Positions 10,285-18,936 of a stretch of 64,000 nucleotides of DNA are shown here, in pieces. How positions within the stretch are numbered: position 1 is the stretch's first letter; each line of letters opens with the position of its first letter. Both the position numbers and the translations under genes were made by a program. This DNA comes from Qipengyuania_B thermophila (GTDB lineage: Bacteria > Pseudomonadota > Alphaproteobacteria > Sphingomonadales > Sphingomonadaceae). The notes under the pieces were generated by a model. It made no database searches. It saw only the letters and a list, made by a program, of their open reading frames with translations, and had not been told where the DNA came from. The stretch is from assembly GCF_004153605.1 (NCBI RefSeq), contig NZ_SDSI01000001.1:62001-126000 (forward strand), in the 5' to 3' direction.

Positions 10285-13143
10285 ATGAAGATTCGTTCGA
10301 TGTGGGCGGGGGCCGCGGCACTTGCTCTGTGCGCATGTGCGACAACCGTGCCGACGGGCATCACCCCGGCGGCTCCTCCCGCCGCCGGCGCCGACGGGCA
10401 GACCGCGGCTCCGCTGGACCGGCTTGTCGGTGAAGTGCGCATCCCGCACGAGAAGTTCACCCTCGCCAACGGTCTCGATGTCATCGTTCACGAAGACCGC
10501 AAGGCGCCAATCGTCGCGGTGGCGGTGTGGTACAATGTCGGCTCGAAGGACGAGCCTCAGGGCCGGACCGGCTTCGCGCATCTGTTCGAGCACCTCATGT
10601 ACAACGGTTCGGAGAACGCGCCCGAGGATTTCTTCGAGTACCTGCAGCAGATGGGCGCGACCGATTACAACGGCACGACCAGCTTCGATCGGACCAACTA
10701 TTTCCAGACGGTCCCGCGCGGCGCGCTCGAAAAGGCCCTGTGGCTCGAGTCCGACCGGATGGGGTATCTTCTGGGCGCCGTCACCCAGGCGAAGCTCGAC
10801 AACCAGCGGGGCGTGGTCCAGAACGAGAAACGGCAGGGCGACAATCAGCCCGGCGGGCTGGTCTTCTACGAAGTCGCCCGCACCCTTTTTCCCGCGCCGC
10901 ACCCCTACAATCACACCCCGATCGGCTCCATGGCGGATCTCGACGCCGCGACGCTGGAGGATGTGAGAAACTGGTTCCGCGACAAGTACGGCCCGAACAA
11001 CGCGACGCTGGTGCTGGCCGGCGACATCAGCGCGGCCGAGGCGCGGCCGCTGGTGGAAAAGTGGTTCGGAGCGATTCCGCGCGGGCCGGTGAACGAGCCG
11101 GCGCAAGCGAATGTGCCGGAACTGGCGCAGGACGTGCGCACGGTCATGCGCGATCAGGTCGCGGCACCGTCCATCACCCGCTACTGGTCGGCACCGGGCA
11201 TCCTCGACCGGGATCTGGTCGCCCTTCAGGTGGGGATGCAGATCCTTGGCGGCCTCTCGTCCAGCCGCCTCGACAACGCCCTGGTGCGTGACGAGAAGAT
11301 CGCCGTCAGCGTGTCGGCCGGCAACTTCGCCTTCCAACGGGTCGGCATCATCTCCGTCAGCGCCACGGCCAGCCCCGTCAGCGACCCCGCCACGGTCGAG
11401 GCGCGCATGAACGCCGTGGTGGATCGCTTCATCGCCGAAGGCCCGACGGAAGACGAGGTGCGCCGGGCCACCACCACGAATGTCGCCGGCACGATCCGCG
11501 GGCTGGAGCAGGTGGGCGGGTTCAACGGCAAGGCGGTGACGCTCGCCTCGGGCGAGGTGCTGGCCGGCGACCCTGAGTTCTATGCCCGGCAACTCGAAGT
11601 GCTCGCCTCCCTGACCCCGACCGACGTGCGCGCGGCGATGCAGCGCTGGCTGCGGCGGCCCGCCCTGACGCTCGTGCTCGAGCCGGGTGAGCGTGACGGC
11701 ACCTACGCGGAGGCTGCGGTCGTCAACCGGCCGGCGGCGCCCGAGGAGCAGATCACGGTGAGCAAGGTGCGCCCCGCGCCGCCGATCGGCCCCGTGCCCG
11801 CGCTCGACTTCCCGGCTGTCGAGCGGGCGACCCTGGCCAACGGGATGCGCGTCACCTACGCCCAGCGCACCGCCATTCCCAACACGCTCGTCAGCGTATC
11901 CTTCGACGCCGGCAGTGCGGCCAACCCCGCTGCCCGGCGCGGTCTCGAGACGCTCACCCTCAACCTCATGGACGAGGGCACGACCTCCTTGTCGTCGCAG
12001 CAGCTCGCCGAAGCGCGCGAGCGGCTCGGCGCGGCCATCAGCACCGGCAGCAGCGCCGACCGCTCGGTGTTCACGCTCGACGCGCTCAGCGCCAATCTTG
12101 AACCCTCCCTCGATCTTCTGGCCGACATCGTCCGCAATCCCGCGTTCGACCCCGGCGAGTTCGAACGGGTTCGCACCCAGCAGCTGACCGGTATCCAGCA
12201 GCAACTGCGCACGCCCGCCTCCATCGCGGCCCGCGTGCTCACGCCGATCATCTATGGCGAGGACAGCCCGTATGGGGGGCCGGCCAGCGGCACTCCGGCT
12301 TCCGTCCGTGCGATCACGCGCGACGATCTGGTGGCCTTCCACAGCACCTGGATCCGGCCCGACAATGGCGAGATCTTCGTGGTCTCGGATCGCCCGCTGA
12401 GCGCGGTGCTGCCGGTGCTGGAACGGACACTTGGCGACTGGCAGGCGCCCACGACGCCGCGCGGGAACAAGGCGTTCGGCGCCTTCGCCGCCGCGCCCGC
12501 GGCAAGCCGCATCGTGCTCGTCAACCGGCCCAATTCGCCGCAGTCCTACATCCTTGGCGGACAGCTGACGCCGGCCTCCGCCCGTGACGCGACCATTGTC
12601 GACCTGCTGAACGCCAACAGCGCACTGGGCGGTGATTTTCTGTCGCGGCTCAACATGAACCTGCGCGAGTCAAAGGGATGGTCCTACGGCGTTCGCGGAA
12701 GCGCGGGGCTGGCTGAGCGGGCCGTCACCTACCAGGTGGCCGCGCCGGTTCAGGCCGACCGCACCGGCGACGCGCTGGCGGAGCTGATCAAGGATCTGCA
12801 GGGCTTTGTCACCACCAGCGGCGTCAGCGACGCGGAGCTGTCCCGCATCGTCACCTCGCGGATCGGCGAATTGCCCGGCCAGTTCGAGACTTCGGGTGCC
12901 GTGCTGCGCGCGTTGCAGCAGAACGCGCTGTACGGCCGGCCCGACGATTACTACGAGACGCTGGCGGACCGTTACCGCGGACAAACCCGCGCCAGTCTCG
13001 ACGCCGCGGCGCGTGCCGCCATCCGCCCCGGGCAGTTCGTCTGGGTCGTGGTCGGGGACGCGAGCGTCGTCGCCCCGCAGCTCCAGCGGCTGGGTCTGGC
13101 GGTGGAGACCCGGGAACTCGCGTCGCTCACCAGTGGTAATTGA
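10285..13143 (+). CDS. M16 family zinc metallopeptidase, lipoprotein (two-domain)
   Basis: A 952-residue exported peptidase of the pitrilysin/insulinase family. The N-terminus is a lipoprotein signal (MKIRSMWAGAAALALCAC), so it is probably membrane-anchored in the periplasm. The first M16 domain carries the inverted zinc motif HLFEH (His99, Glu102, His103) followed by MYNGSEN. The second M16 half (from about residue 510) has RGLETLTLNLMDEG in place of the zinc motif and is presumably non-catalytic. The start at 10285 was chosen because the lipoprotein signal begins there and GAAGGTGG lies upstream; the frame is open further 5'. M16 peptidases often accompany TonB receptors in sphingomonads, and this one shares an upstream sequence element with both receptors here. 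Confidence 0.93.
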   Translation: MKIRSMWAGAAALALCACATTVPTGITPAAPPAAGADGQTAAPLDRLVGEVRIPHEKFTLANGLDVIVHEDRKAPIVAVAVWYNVGSKDEPQGRTGFAHLFEHLMYNGSENAPEDFFEYLQQMGATDYNGTTSFDRTNYFQTVPRGALEKALWLESDRMGYLLGAVTQAKLDNQRGVVQNEKRQGDNQPGGLVFYEVARTLFPAPHPYNHTPIGSMADLDAATLEDVRNWFRDKYGPNNATLVLAGDISAAEARPLVEKWFGAIPRGPVNEPAQANVPELAQDVRTVMRDQVAAPSITRYWSAPGILDRDLVALQVGMQILGGLSSSRLDNALVRDEKIAVSVSAGNFAFQRVGIISVSATASPVSDPATVEARMNAVVDRFIAEGPTEDEVRRATTTNVAGTIRGLEQVGGFNGKAVTLASGEVLAGDPEFYARQLEVLASLTPTDVRAAMQRWLRRPALTLVLEPGERDGTYAEAAVVNRPAAPEEQITVSKVRPAPPIGPVPALDFPAVERATLANGMRVTYAQRTAIPNTLVSVSFDAGSAANPAARRGLETLTLNLMDEGTTSLSSQQLAEARERLGAAISTGSSADRSVFTLDALSANLEPSLDLLADIVRNPAFDPGEFERVRTQQLTGIQQQLRTPASIAARVLTPIIYGEDSPYGGPASGTPASVRAITRDDLVAFHSTWIRPDNGEIFVVSDRPLSAVLPVLERTLGDWQAPTTPRGNKAFGAFAAAPAASRIVLVNRPNSPQSYILGGQLTPASARDATIVDLLNANSALGGDFLSRLNMNLRESKGWSYGVRGSAGLAERAVTYQVAAPVQADRTGDALAELIKDLQGFVTTSGVSDAELSRIVTSRIGELPGQFETSGAVLRALQQNALYGRPDDYYETLADRYRGQTRASLDAAARAAIRPGQFVWVVVGDASVVAPQLQRLGLAVETRELASLTSGN

Positions 13144-13191
13144 ACGACACGGGATCCGCACGAACCCCCTCACTTTGCAAGGAGAGAATGC

Positions 13192-13497
13192 ATGTCAGTT
13201 GCCGGCACCTACGACACCGTCGTCAAGAGCCCGATGGGCGATCAGAAGGGCACCTTCACCGTTCAGCCCAGCGACGATGGCAGCAGCTTCACCGGTTCCA
13301 TGGCCGGCGGCATGGGATCGATGGACGTGAAGAACGGCACCATCAACGGCAACGAGCTGAGCTGGTCCATGGACATGACTGTGCCCATGCCGATGACCCT
13401 CAACTGCACGGCGACGGTCGATGGCGACCAGCTCACCGGCAAGGTGAATGCCGGCGCTTTCGGTGACATGCCGCTGACGGGTACGCGGAAGAACTGA
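13192..13497 (+). CDS. small conserved protein of unknown function
   Basis: A 101-residue protein without signal peptide, starting MSVAGTYDTVVKSPMGDQKG. It is built of short beta-rich repeats (GTF-TV-P, NGTINGNELSWSM, CTATVDGDQLTGKVNAG). A strong Shine-Dalgarno (AAGGAGAG) lies about 7 bases before the ATG. Similar short GTY..V.SPMG..KG proteins occur widely in sphingomonads and as tails of some enzymes, but no function is established. It follows the M16 peptidase by 48 bases and ends in a terminator, so the two may be cotranscribed. Confidence 0.8.
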   Translation: MSVAGTYDTVVKSPMGDQKGTFTVQPSDDGSSFTGSMAGGMGSMDVKNGTINGNELSWSMDMTVPMPMTLNCTATVDGDQLTGKVNAGAFGDMPLTGTRKN

Positions 13498-13511
13498 GCG
13501 ATTCCAGAGCG

Positions 13512-13542
13512 GGACGGCCGCGGCGATACGCTGCGGCCGTCC
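13512..13542 (+). terminator. rho-independent terminator candidate
   Basis: The 10-bp perfect stem GGACGGCCGC/GCGGCCGTCC has an 11-base loop and is followed by TT. It lies 14 bases after the stop codon of the small protein and faces the convergent trmL. Confidence 0.7.
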
Positions 13543-13600
13543 TTGCGTCCTGAATCACAGAAGGGAAATCTGCTCCTCGCCCGACGGCTGACGCCGTGCT

Positions 13601-14056
13601 TCAGACATGCGCGCGCACAGCCTGATAGGCCGCCGCCGCCACCGTGTTCGCGAGGTTGAGCGAGCGGATGTGGGGCGAACACATCGGCAGCCGGAACTGC
13701 CGACCGGGAAAGCGGCCCCATACCGCGTGCGGAATGCCCCGTGTCTCGCCCCCGAACACCAGTACTGCGTCCTCGGGGTAGTCGGGTTCGAAGAACGAAC
13801 GGCTGGCGTGCTCCTCGAACAGAAACATCTGGTCGTCGCGCGGCTGGCGTGCGGCGATGAACAGGTCCCAGCTCGCATATTCCGCCAGCCGCACATGCGG
13901 CCAGTAGTCGAGGCCGGAGCGCTTCACCCGCGCATCGGTGATCTCGAACCCGAGCGGGTGGATCAGCACCAGCTCTGCATCGAGCGCCACGCAGGTCCGG
14001 CCCACAGCGCCGGTGTTGCCGGGGATTTCCGGCTGGACGAGGACGATGGAGAGCAC
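13601..14056 (-). CDS. trmL: tRNA (cytidine/uridine(34)-2'-O)-methyltransferase TrmL
   Basis: A 151-residue SPOUT-class enzyme that methylates the 2'-O of the wobble base of tRNA-Leu isoacceptors with SAM. The start MLSIVLVQPEIPGNTGAVGR is the typical SPOUT N-terminus. The C-terminal knot residues are VLVFGGETRGIP and FRLPMCSPHIRSLNLANTV. The length is normal. It is the last gene of the leftward gatCAB block and starts 10 bases after the gatB stop codon, so it is probably translated from the same transcript. Confidence 0.96.
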   Translation of the reverse strand: MLSIVLVQPEIPGNTGAVGRTCVALDAELVLIHPLGFEITDARVKRSGLDYWPHVRLAEYASWDLFIAARQPRDDQMFLFEEHASRSFFEPDYPEDAVLVFGGETRGIPHAVWGRFPGRQFRLPMCSPHIRSLNLANTVAAAAYQAVRAHV

Positions 14057-14066
14057 GGGGCGCCCG

Positions 14067-15566
14067 TCACCCGTCGAGCCTGGCTTTCAGCACGGCGTTG
14101 ACCAGTCCAGGGTTGCCCTTCCCCTGCATCGCCTTCATCACCTGCCCGACGAAGAAGCCGAACAGCTTGTCCTTGCCGCCGCGATACTCGGCCACCTTCT
14201 CGGCATTGGCGGCCAGCACCCGGTCCACCGCCGCCTCGATCGCGCCGGCGTCGGATTCCTGCTTCAACCCTTCTGTTTCGGCGATCTCTTTCGGGGCGCG
14301 GCCTGACCTGAGCACGTGCTCGAAGATTTCCTTGGCCTGCCCGCCGGAAATGTCGCCCCTCGCCTGCATGTCGAGGATCGCCGCCTGCGCCGCGGCCGTG
14401 GCGAAGGCCGGATTGGCTTCGGCCCCCAGAGCGTTCATCACGCCCGGGGCGATCGACAGGATCCAGTTGGCGACCGCCGTCGCCACCTCGGTCTCGCCCT
14501 TGCCGCTGCTGCGCGCCGTCTCGGCCAGCAGCGTCTCGAACCGGGCAAAGGTCTCCACCTCCGCCGTCAGCTCGCGCGCGTTGTAGGGGGAAAGACCGAG
14601 CACCTCGATGTAGCGGCGGCGCTTGGCGTCGGGCAGTTCGGGCAGGGACGCACGGCACTCCTCCACGAAGGACTCGTCCAGTTCCAGCGGCAGCAAATCC
14701 GGATCGGGGAAGTAGCGGTAATCCTGCGCGTCCTCCTTCGACCGCATCGAGCGCGTGGTTCCCGTGCCGGGGTCGAACAGGCGCGTCTCCTGCACCACGG
14801 TGCCGCCGTCCTCGATCAGCTCGACCTGCCGGCGCGCCTCGTGCTCGATCGCCTGCATGACGAAGCGGACCGAGTTCACGTTCTTCGTCTCGGTCCGGGT
14901 GCCAAGCGGCTCTCCGGGGCGGCGCACCGACACGTTCACGTCCGCGCGCAGGGAACCTTCCTCCATGTTGCCGTCGCACGAGCCGACATAGCGCAGGATC
15001 GCGCGCAGCTTGCGCAGATACGCGCCGGCTTCCGCCGGCGAACGCATGTCGGGCCGGCTGACGATCTCCATCAGGGCGACGCCCGAGCGGTTGAGATCGA
15101 CATAGGACATGCTCGGATGCTGGTCGTGCATCAGCTTGCCCGCGTCCTGCTCGACGTGGATGCGTTCGATGCCGATGCGCTTGTCCTGAAGGATGCCGGC
15201 CTTCTCGTCCGCTTCGACGAGCAAGGTGCCCTCGCCCACCAGCGGGTGGTAGAGCTGGCTGATCTGGTAGCCCTGCGGCAGGTCGGCGTAGAAGTAGTTC
15301 TTGCGGTCGAACCGGCTCCACCGGTTGATCGTCGCCTCGACCGCCAGCCCCGTGCGGACCGCCTGCCGGATGCACTCCCGGTTCGGAACCGGCAGCATCC
15401 CCGGCATCGCGGCATCGACGAGACTGACCTGCGTGTTCGGCTCCGCGCCAAAGGCGGTCGAGGCGGTCGAGAACAGCTTGGCGCGGCTCGTCACCTGCGC
15501 GTGAACCTCAAGGCCGATCACGACCTCCCATTCGCCTGTTCTGCCCTGGATGCGATAGGTGGTCAT
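14067..15566 (-). CDS. gatB: Asp-tRNA(Asn)/Glu-tRNA(Gln) amidotransferase subunit B
   Basis: The tRNA-binding kinase-like subunit of the GatCAB complex, which phosphorylates and amidates misacylated Glu-tRNA(Gln) or Asp-tRNA(Asn). It has 499 residues. The catalytic cradle is at the N-terminus (WEVVIGLEVHAQVTSRAKLF, then KNYFYADLPQGYQISQLYHP). The helical and YqeY-like tail domain is at the C-terminus (FGFFVGQVMKAMQGKGNP). The frame is open further upstream, but MTTYRIQGRTGEWEVVIGL from 15566 matches family proteins. It follows gatA by 40 bases and precedes trmL. Confidence 0.97.
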   Translation of the reverse strand: MTTYRIQGRTGEWEVVIGLEVHAQVTSRAKLFSTASTAFGAEPNTQVSLVDAAMPGMLPVPNRECIRQAVRTGLAVEATINRWSRFDRKNYFYADLPQGYQISQLYHPLVGEGTLLVEADEKAGILQDKRIGIERIHVEQDAGKLMHDQHPSMSYVDLNRSGVALMEIVSRPDMRSPAEAGAYLRKLRAILRYVGSCDGNMEEGSLRADVNVSVRRPGEPLGTRTETKNVNSVRFVMQAIEHEARRQVELIEDGGTVVQETRLFDPGTGTTRSMRSKEDAQDYRYFPDPDLLPLELDESFVEECRASLPELPDAKRRRYIEVLGLSPYNARELTAEVETFARFETLLAETARSSGKGETEVATAVANWILSIAPGVMNALGAEANPAFATAAAQAAILDMQARGDISGGQAKEIFEHVLRSGRAPKEIAETEGLKQESDAGAIEAAVDRVLAANAEKVAEYRGGKDKLFGFFVGQVMKAMQGKGNPGLVNAVLKARLDG

Positions 15567-15606
15567 TCTGGTTCCCGATCGGCTTTGGCCGCGTCCATCA
15601 TCACCG

Positions 15607-17091
15607 TCACCACCACCGCTGCGGGCGGGCGGTGAAGCCGGCACGTTGCTCGATGGCGAGGCCGGCGTTCAGGACGCCCTGTTCGTCGAGCGGCTTGCCG
15701 ATGATCTGCAGCCCCAGCGGCAAACCGTCGGGGTTCAGGCCGCCGGGGACGCTCATCGCGGGCAGGCCGGCGAGCGAGGCCGGGACGGCGAACACGTCGT
15801 TCAGATACATCGTCAGCGGGTCTTCGGAGAGCGATCCGAGCGGGAAGCTGGCGGTCGGCGTCGTCGGAGCGAGGATCACGTCGCACTCGGCCCAAGCATT
15901 CCGGAAGTCGCGGGCGACCAGCGTCCTGACCTTCTGCGCCTGGGTGTAATAGGCGTCGTAGAAGCCGGCGGAGAGCACATAGGTGCCGATCAGGATCCGC
16001 CGCTTCACCTCGTCGCCGAAGCCGGCGGCACGCGTGGCGGCGTACATCTCCTGCAGCCCCACACCCGCCGGCGCCTCCCGCAGGCCGTATCGCACGCCGT
16101 CGTAGCGCGCGAGGTTCGACGACGCCTCGGCGGGCGCGACGATGTAGTAGGCCGGCAGCGCGTAGTCGGTGTGCGGCAGGCTGATGTCGACCAGCTGCGC
16201 GCCCGCGTCGCGCAGCCATGCCTTGCCCTGCTCCCACACGGCAACAATGGCCTCGTCCATGCCCTCGCGCCGGTATTCGCACGGAACGCCTACCTTCAGA
16301 CCACGCAGGTCCGCATCCAGCGCAGCGCTCCACTGCGGCACGGGTTCATCAAGGCTGGTGGCGTCCTTGGGATCGAACCCGGCCATCGCCTCCAGCATCA
16401 CCGCGCAGTCTTCCACGCTGCGCGCCATCGGGCCGGCCTGGTCCAGCGACGAGGCGAAGGCCACGACGCCCCAGCGGCTGCAGCGCCCGTAGGTCGGCTT
16501 GATGCCGCAGATGCCGGTGAACGCCGCCGGCTGCCGGATGGAGCCGCCCGTGTCCGTGCCGGTGGCGGCAGGACACAGCCGCGCCGCAATGGCGGCGCTG
16601 GACCCGCCGGAGGATCCCCCCGGCGACATCGGCGTCTCTCCGCCGTCGCTGCGCCGCCAGGGGGAGACGACATTGCCGAAGTGACTCGTCTCGTTCGACG
16701 ACCCCATGGCGAACTGGTCGAGGTTGAGCTTGCCCAGCATCCCCGCGCCCGCATCCCACAACCGCTGCGACACGGTGGACTCGTAGGGCGGCACGAAGCC
16801 TTCGAGAATCGCGCTGGCGGCGGTGGTCTGCACGCCGCGGGTGGCGAACAGGTCCTTCATCCCGATCGGCACGCCGGCCAGAGGTCCAAGCGGCTTCCCC
16901 GCAGCGCGGTCGGCATCGACCCTGGCGGCGGCGGCGGCGGCGTGGTCCGGCGTCGTGACGATGAAGGCGTTGAGCGCGCCCCCCTCAGCCACGGCCGCGT
17001 TGAAGGCATTCGCAACCTCGGCTGCGGTGAAATCGCCCCGTGCGACCCCGTTGCGCAAGGCCATCACACCCAAGTCAGTCAGCTGCGTCAT
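15607..17091 (-). CDS. gatA: Asp-tRNA(Asn)/Glu-tRNA(Gln) amidotransferase subunit A
   Basis: The amidase subunit of GatCAB, 494 residues, which hydrolyses glutamine to supply ammonia to GatB. The amidase-signature triad is visible: Lys79 in GVPIGMKD, the cis-Ser at about 160 in PGGSSGGSS, and nucleophile Ser184 in DTGGSIRQPA. The start codon overlaps the gatC stop by 4 bases (ATGA), indicating translational coupling. The length and domain layout are those of the family. Confidence 0.98.
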   Translation of the reverse strand: MTQLTDLGVMALRNGVARGDFTAAEVANAFNAAVAEGGALNAFIVTTPDHAAAAAARVDADRAAGKPLGPLAGVPIGMKDLFATRGVQTTAASAILEGFVPPYESTVSQRLWDAGAGMLGKLNLDQFAMGSSNETSHFGNVVSPWRRSDGGETPMSPGGSSGGSSAAIAARLCPAATGTDTGGSIRQPAAFTGICGIKPTYGRCSRWGVVAFASSLDQAGPMARSVEDCAVMLEAMAGFDPKDATSLDEPVPQWSAALDADLRGLKVGVPCEYRREGMDEAIVAVWEQGKAWLRDAGAQLVDISLPHTDYALPAYYIVAPAEASSNLARYDGVRYGLREAPAGVGLQEMYAATRAAGFGDEVKRRILIGTYVLSAGFYDAYYTQAQKVRTLVARDFRNAWAECDVILAPTTPTASFPLGSLSEDPLTMYLNDVFAVPASLAGLPAMSVPGGLNPDGLPLGLQIIGKPLDEQGVLNAGLAIEQRAGFTARPQRWW

Positions 17092-17390
17092 TCGATCACC
17101 TTGGGCACGCCGAAAAAGCCGTGCTCGGCCGCCGGAGCGTTGGCGAGCACATCGTCGCGCCGCCCGCCGCCCGTGTCCGGATCGGCATCGACGACATCCT
17201 CGCGCAGGCGGAGGCGGTTCGGGATCACGGCCGTCATCGGCTCCACGGCGCTGGTGTCGACCCGCGACAGCTGTTCGACCCAGTCGAGGATCTTGGACAG
17301 TTCCGGCGCGAGGCGCGCCAGCTCGTCTTCGCTCATGCGGACACGCGCGAGCCGGGCCACGCGGGCCACCTCTTCGGATGTGACGGACAT
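17088..17390 (-). CDS. gatC: Asp-tRNA(Asn)/Glu-tRNA(Gln) amidotransferase subunit C
   Basis: The small subunit that wraps around and stabilises GatA and GatB, 100 residues. It starts MSVTSEEVARVARLARVRMS and contains LAPELSKILDWVEQLSRVD and VIPNRLRLREDVV, the standard GatC pattern. The ATG at 17390 is preferred over one 12 codons upstream because the family begins here. It is the first gat gene of the block, 44 bases after the FKBP isomerase. Confidence 0.96.
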   Translation of the reverse strand: MSVTSEEVARVARLARVRMSEDELARLAPELSKILDWVEQLSRVDTSAVEPMTAVIPNRLRLREDVVDADPDTGGGRRDDVLANAPAAEHGFFGVPKVIE

Positions 17391-17434
17391 GGAGCGCGCG
17401 TTACCGGCAGGCGCGGCAACCATCAAGCGCGCGT

Positions 17435-18025
17435 TTAGCGCCCCTGCGGCCGCCCCCGCGGATCCGGCGCGCCCGGTTCCGGCTGGGGCTGGGCCGCGCC
17501 GTGGCCCTGACCAAGCAGCTGCCGCAAGACGGCGAGACGCTGCTGGAACTCCCCTTCGGGCATGAAGTCGATGAGCTCGACCTCGAACACCAGGTCGGCG
17601 TTCGGCGGGATCGGCGAACCGGGCTGCGGGTTGGGCCCGTACGCCTGGTCCGAGGGGATCTCCAGCCGGTAGCGTCCGCCCTTCTGCATCTGCAGCAGCC
17701 CGTCACGGAAACCCGGGATCATGTTGGAGAGCGGCAAAGGCACACCCTCGGGAAAAATGCCCTGAACCGGCAGGGGCAGATCCTGCGATTCGTCGAAGAC
17801 TTCCCCGGTGTCGGCCAACGTGCCGCGGTAGCGCACGAACACGACATCGTCGGCGGAGGGCCGGGCGCCCGTTCCCGCAGTCAGCGTCTCGACCTGCAGT
17901 CCGCGCGGAACGGTGGCCACCGCCACGCCCCCCGCGAGCGCCAGCGAAGCGGCGATCGCCAGCCACAGCTTGGTCCGCGACCCGCGGGCCAGCGGCTGAA
18001 GGGGAACGCGCGTGATCTCGGTCAT
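17435..18025 (-). CDS. FKBP-type peptidyl-prolyl cis-trans isomerase, membrane-anchored
   Basis: A 196-residue protein. It has a short basic cytoplasmic N-terminus, one transmembrane segment (LWLAIAASLALAGGVAVATV, about 20-39), then a periplasmic FKBP domain with VFVRYRGTLADTGEVFDES, MIPGFRDGLLQMQKGGRYRLEIP and YGPNPQPGSPIPPNADLVFEVE. The tail (about 160-196) is rich in Q, G, P and R. It catalyses proline isomerisation during folding of exported proteins. It lies between rpsU and gatC on the same strand, with a terminator-like hairpin separating it from rpsU. Confidence 0.93.
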   Translation of the reverse strand: MTEITRVPLQPLARGSRTKLWLAIAASLALAGGVAVATVPRGLQVETLTAGTGARPSADDVVFVRYRGTLADTGEVFDESQDLPLPVQGIFPEGVPLPLSNMIPGFRDGLLQMQKGGRYRLEIPSDQAYGPNPQPGSPIPPNADLVFEVELIDFMPEGEFQQRLAVLRQLLGQGHGAAQPQPEPGAPDPRGRPQGR

Positions 18026-18073
18026 GTTCAGCCTTCGCCTGATCCAGCCCGGAAGTGAAGAAGCAATCGGCAG

Positions 18074-18107
18074 CGCCGCTCCGCACCGCTCCGTGCGGGC
18101 AGCGGCG
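18074..18107 (-). terminator. strong hairpin after rpsU
   Basis: The stem CGCCGCT-CCGCAC pairs with GTGCGG-(GC)-AGCGGCG, with a 6-base loop and a 2-base bulge. It lies 11 bases after the rpsU stop on the minus strand. A U-run is weak, so it may attenuate rather than fully terminate transcription into the FKBP-gat genes. Confidence 0.5.
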
Positions 18108-18118
18108 TCACCGAAGCG

Positions 18119-18328
18119 TCAGAGCTTGACGCCGTCGCGTTCGGCCCGCTTGCGGTCCATCTTGCGCGCCCGGCGGACGGCGGCCGCTTTCTCGCGCGCG
18201 CGCTTCTCGCTCGGCTTCTCGTAGTGGCGACGCAGCTTCATTTCGCGATACACGCCCTCGCGCTGCAACTTCTTCTTCAGCGCGCGAAGGGCTTGGTCAA
18301 CATTGTTATCGCGAACCATGATCTGCAT
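18119..18328 (-). CDS. rpsU: 30S ribosomal protein bS21
   Basis: A small basic protein of the 30S platform that helps initiation near the anti-Shine-Dalgarno of 16S rRNA. It has 69 residues (MQIMVRDNNVDQALRALKKK, then REMKLRRHYEKPSEKRAREK), the alphaproteobacterial form. GAGGTG lies about 10 bases before the ATG. An internal ATG three codons downstream is possible, but the full form is the usual one. It heads the leftward translation block. Confidence 0.97.
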   Translation of the reverse strand: MQIMVRDNNVDQALRALKKKLQREGVYREMKLRRHYEKPSEKRAREKAAAVRRARKMDRKRAERDGVKL

Positions 18329-18534
18329 AAATCAACACACCTCGATGAACCGGACACGCGGGCACCATCGCCTAGCCGCATGAACTGCAAACAACAAACA
18401 GCCGCTCCCGGAACCGGGTGCAGCTTCGTCTCCTGCTCCCTACAGCACACCGCGCGGCTGCGCAAGCATTGCCGAACCACCCCAGCCGCAGCGGGCAACT
18501 GGTCACGCGCGACCTGCCCCGCTATGGCGGCGGC

Positions 18535-18936
18535 ATGAGCAGCGCCACCCTGTCGTCCCTTGCCCCCGTCGCGCTTGGCGGCGCGCTGGGCGCGGTGATG
18601 CGGTTCGTGCTCGGACTGGCGGTGGTCAAGTGGATGGGTCCATCGGCCGTGGCCTTCCCCTACCCGACCCTCATCACCAACATCGCGGGGAGCCTGCTGC
18701 TCGGCGTGCTCGCCGGCGTGGTTCTGCGCGAGGGGGCCCAGTGGCACGGCTGGAGCCTGTTCCTGGCGGCCGGTGTCTTGGGCGGCTTCACGACCTTTTC
18801 CACCTTCAGCCTCGAAGTGGCTCTGCTGATCGAGCGCGGCGCGGCTCTCAAAGCGGCCGCCTATGTAGGGACGTCGCTGCTCGGGGGAGTGATGGCCCTG
18901 TTCGGCGGTCTTGCGCTGGGTCGGATCGTCGCATGA
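18535..18936 (+). CDS. crcB: fluoride channel CrcB/FluC
   Basis: A 133-residue inner-membrane protein with four hydrophobic segments, which acts as a dual-topology dimer exporting fluoride. Family signatures visible are GGALGAVMRFVLG near the N-terminus, FPYPTLITNIAGSLLLGVL, and GGFTTFSTFSLE. The ATG at 18535 was chosen because homologues start close to the first membrane segment. The stop codon overlaps the next start (ATGA). No fluoride riboswitch was recognised in the 200 bases upstream on this strand. Confidence 0.94.
   Translation: MSSATLSSLAPVALGGALGAVMRFVLGLAVVKWMGPSAVAFPYPTLITNIAGSLLLGVLAGVVLREGAQWHGWSLFLAAGVLGGFTTFSTFSLEVALLIERGAALKAAAYVGTSLLGGVMALFGGLALGRIVA

Noticed and set aside
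18360..18390. GGCGATGGTGCCCGCG on the minus strand, resembling the 5' part of a fluoride riboswitch
   Set aside because: It reads toward rpsU, not toward crcB, and the downstream conserved parts of the motif are missing; most likely chance.
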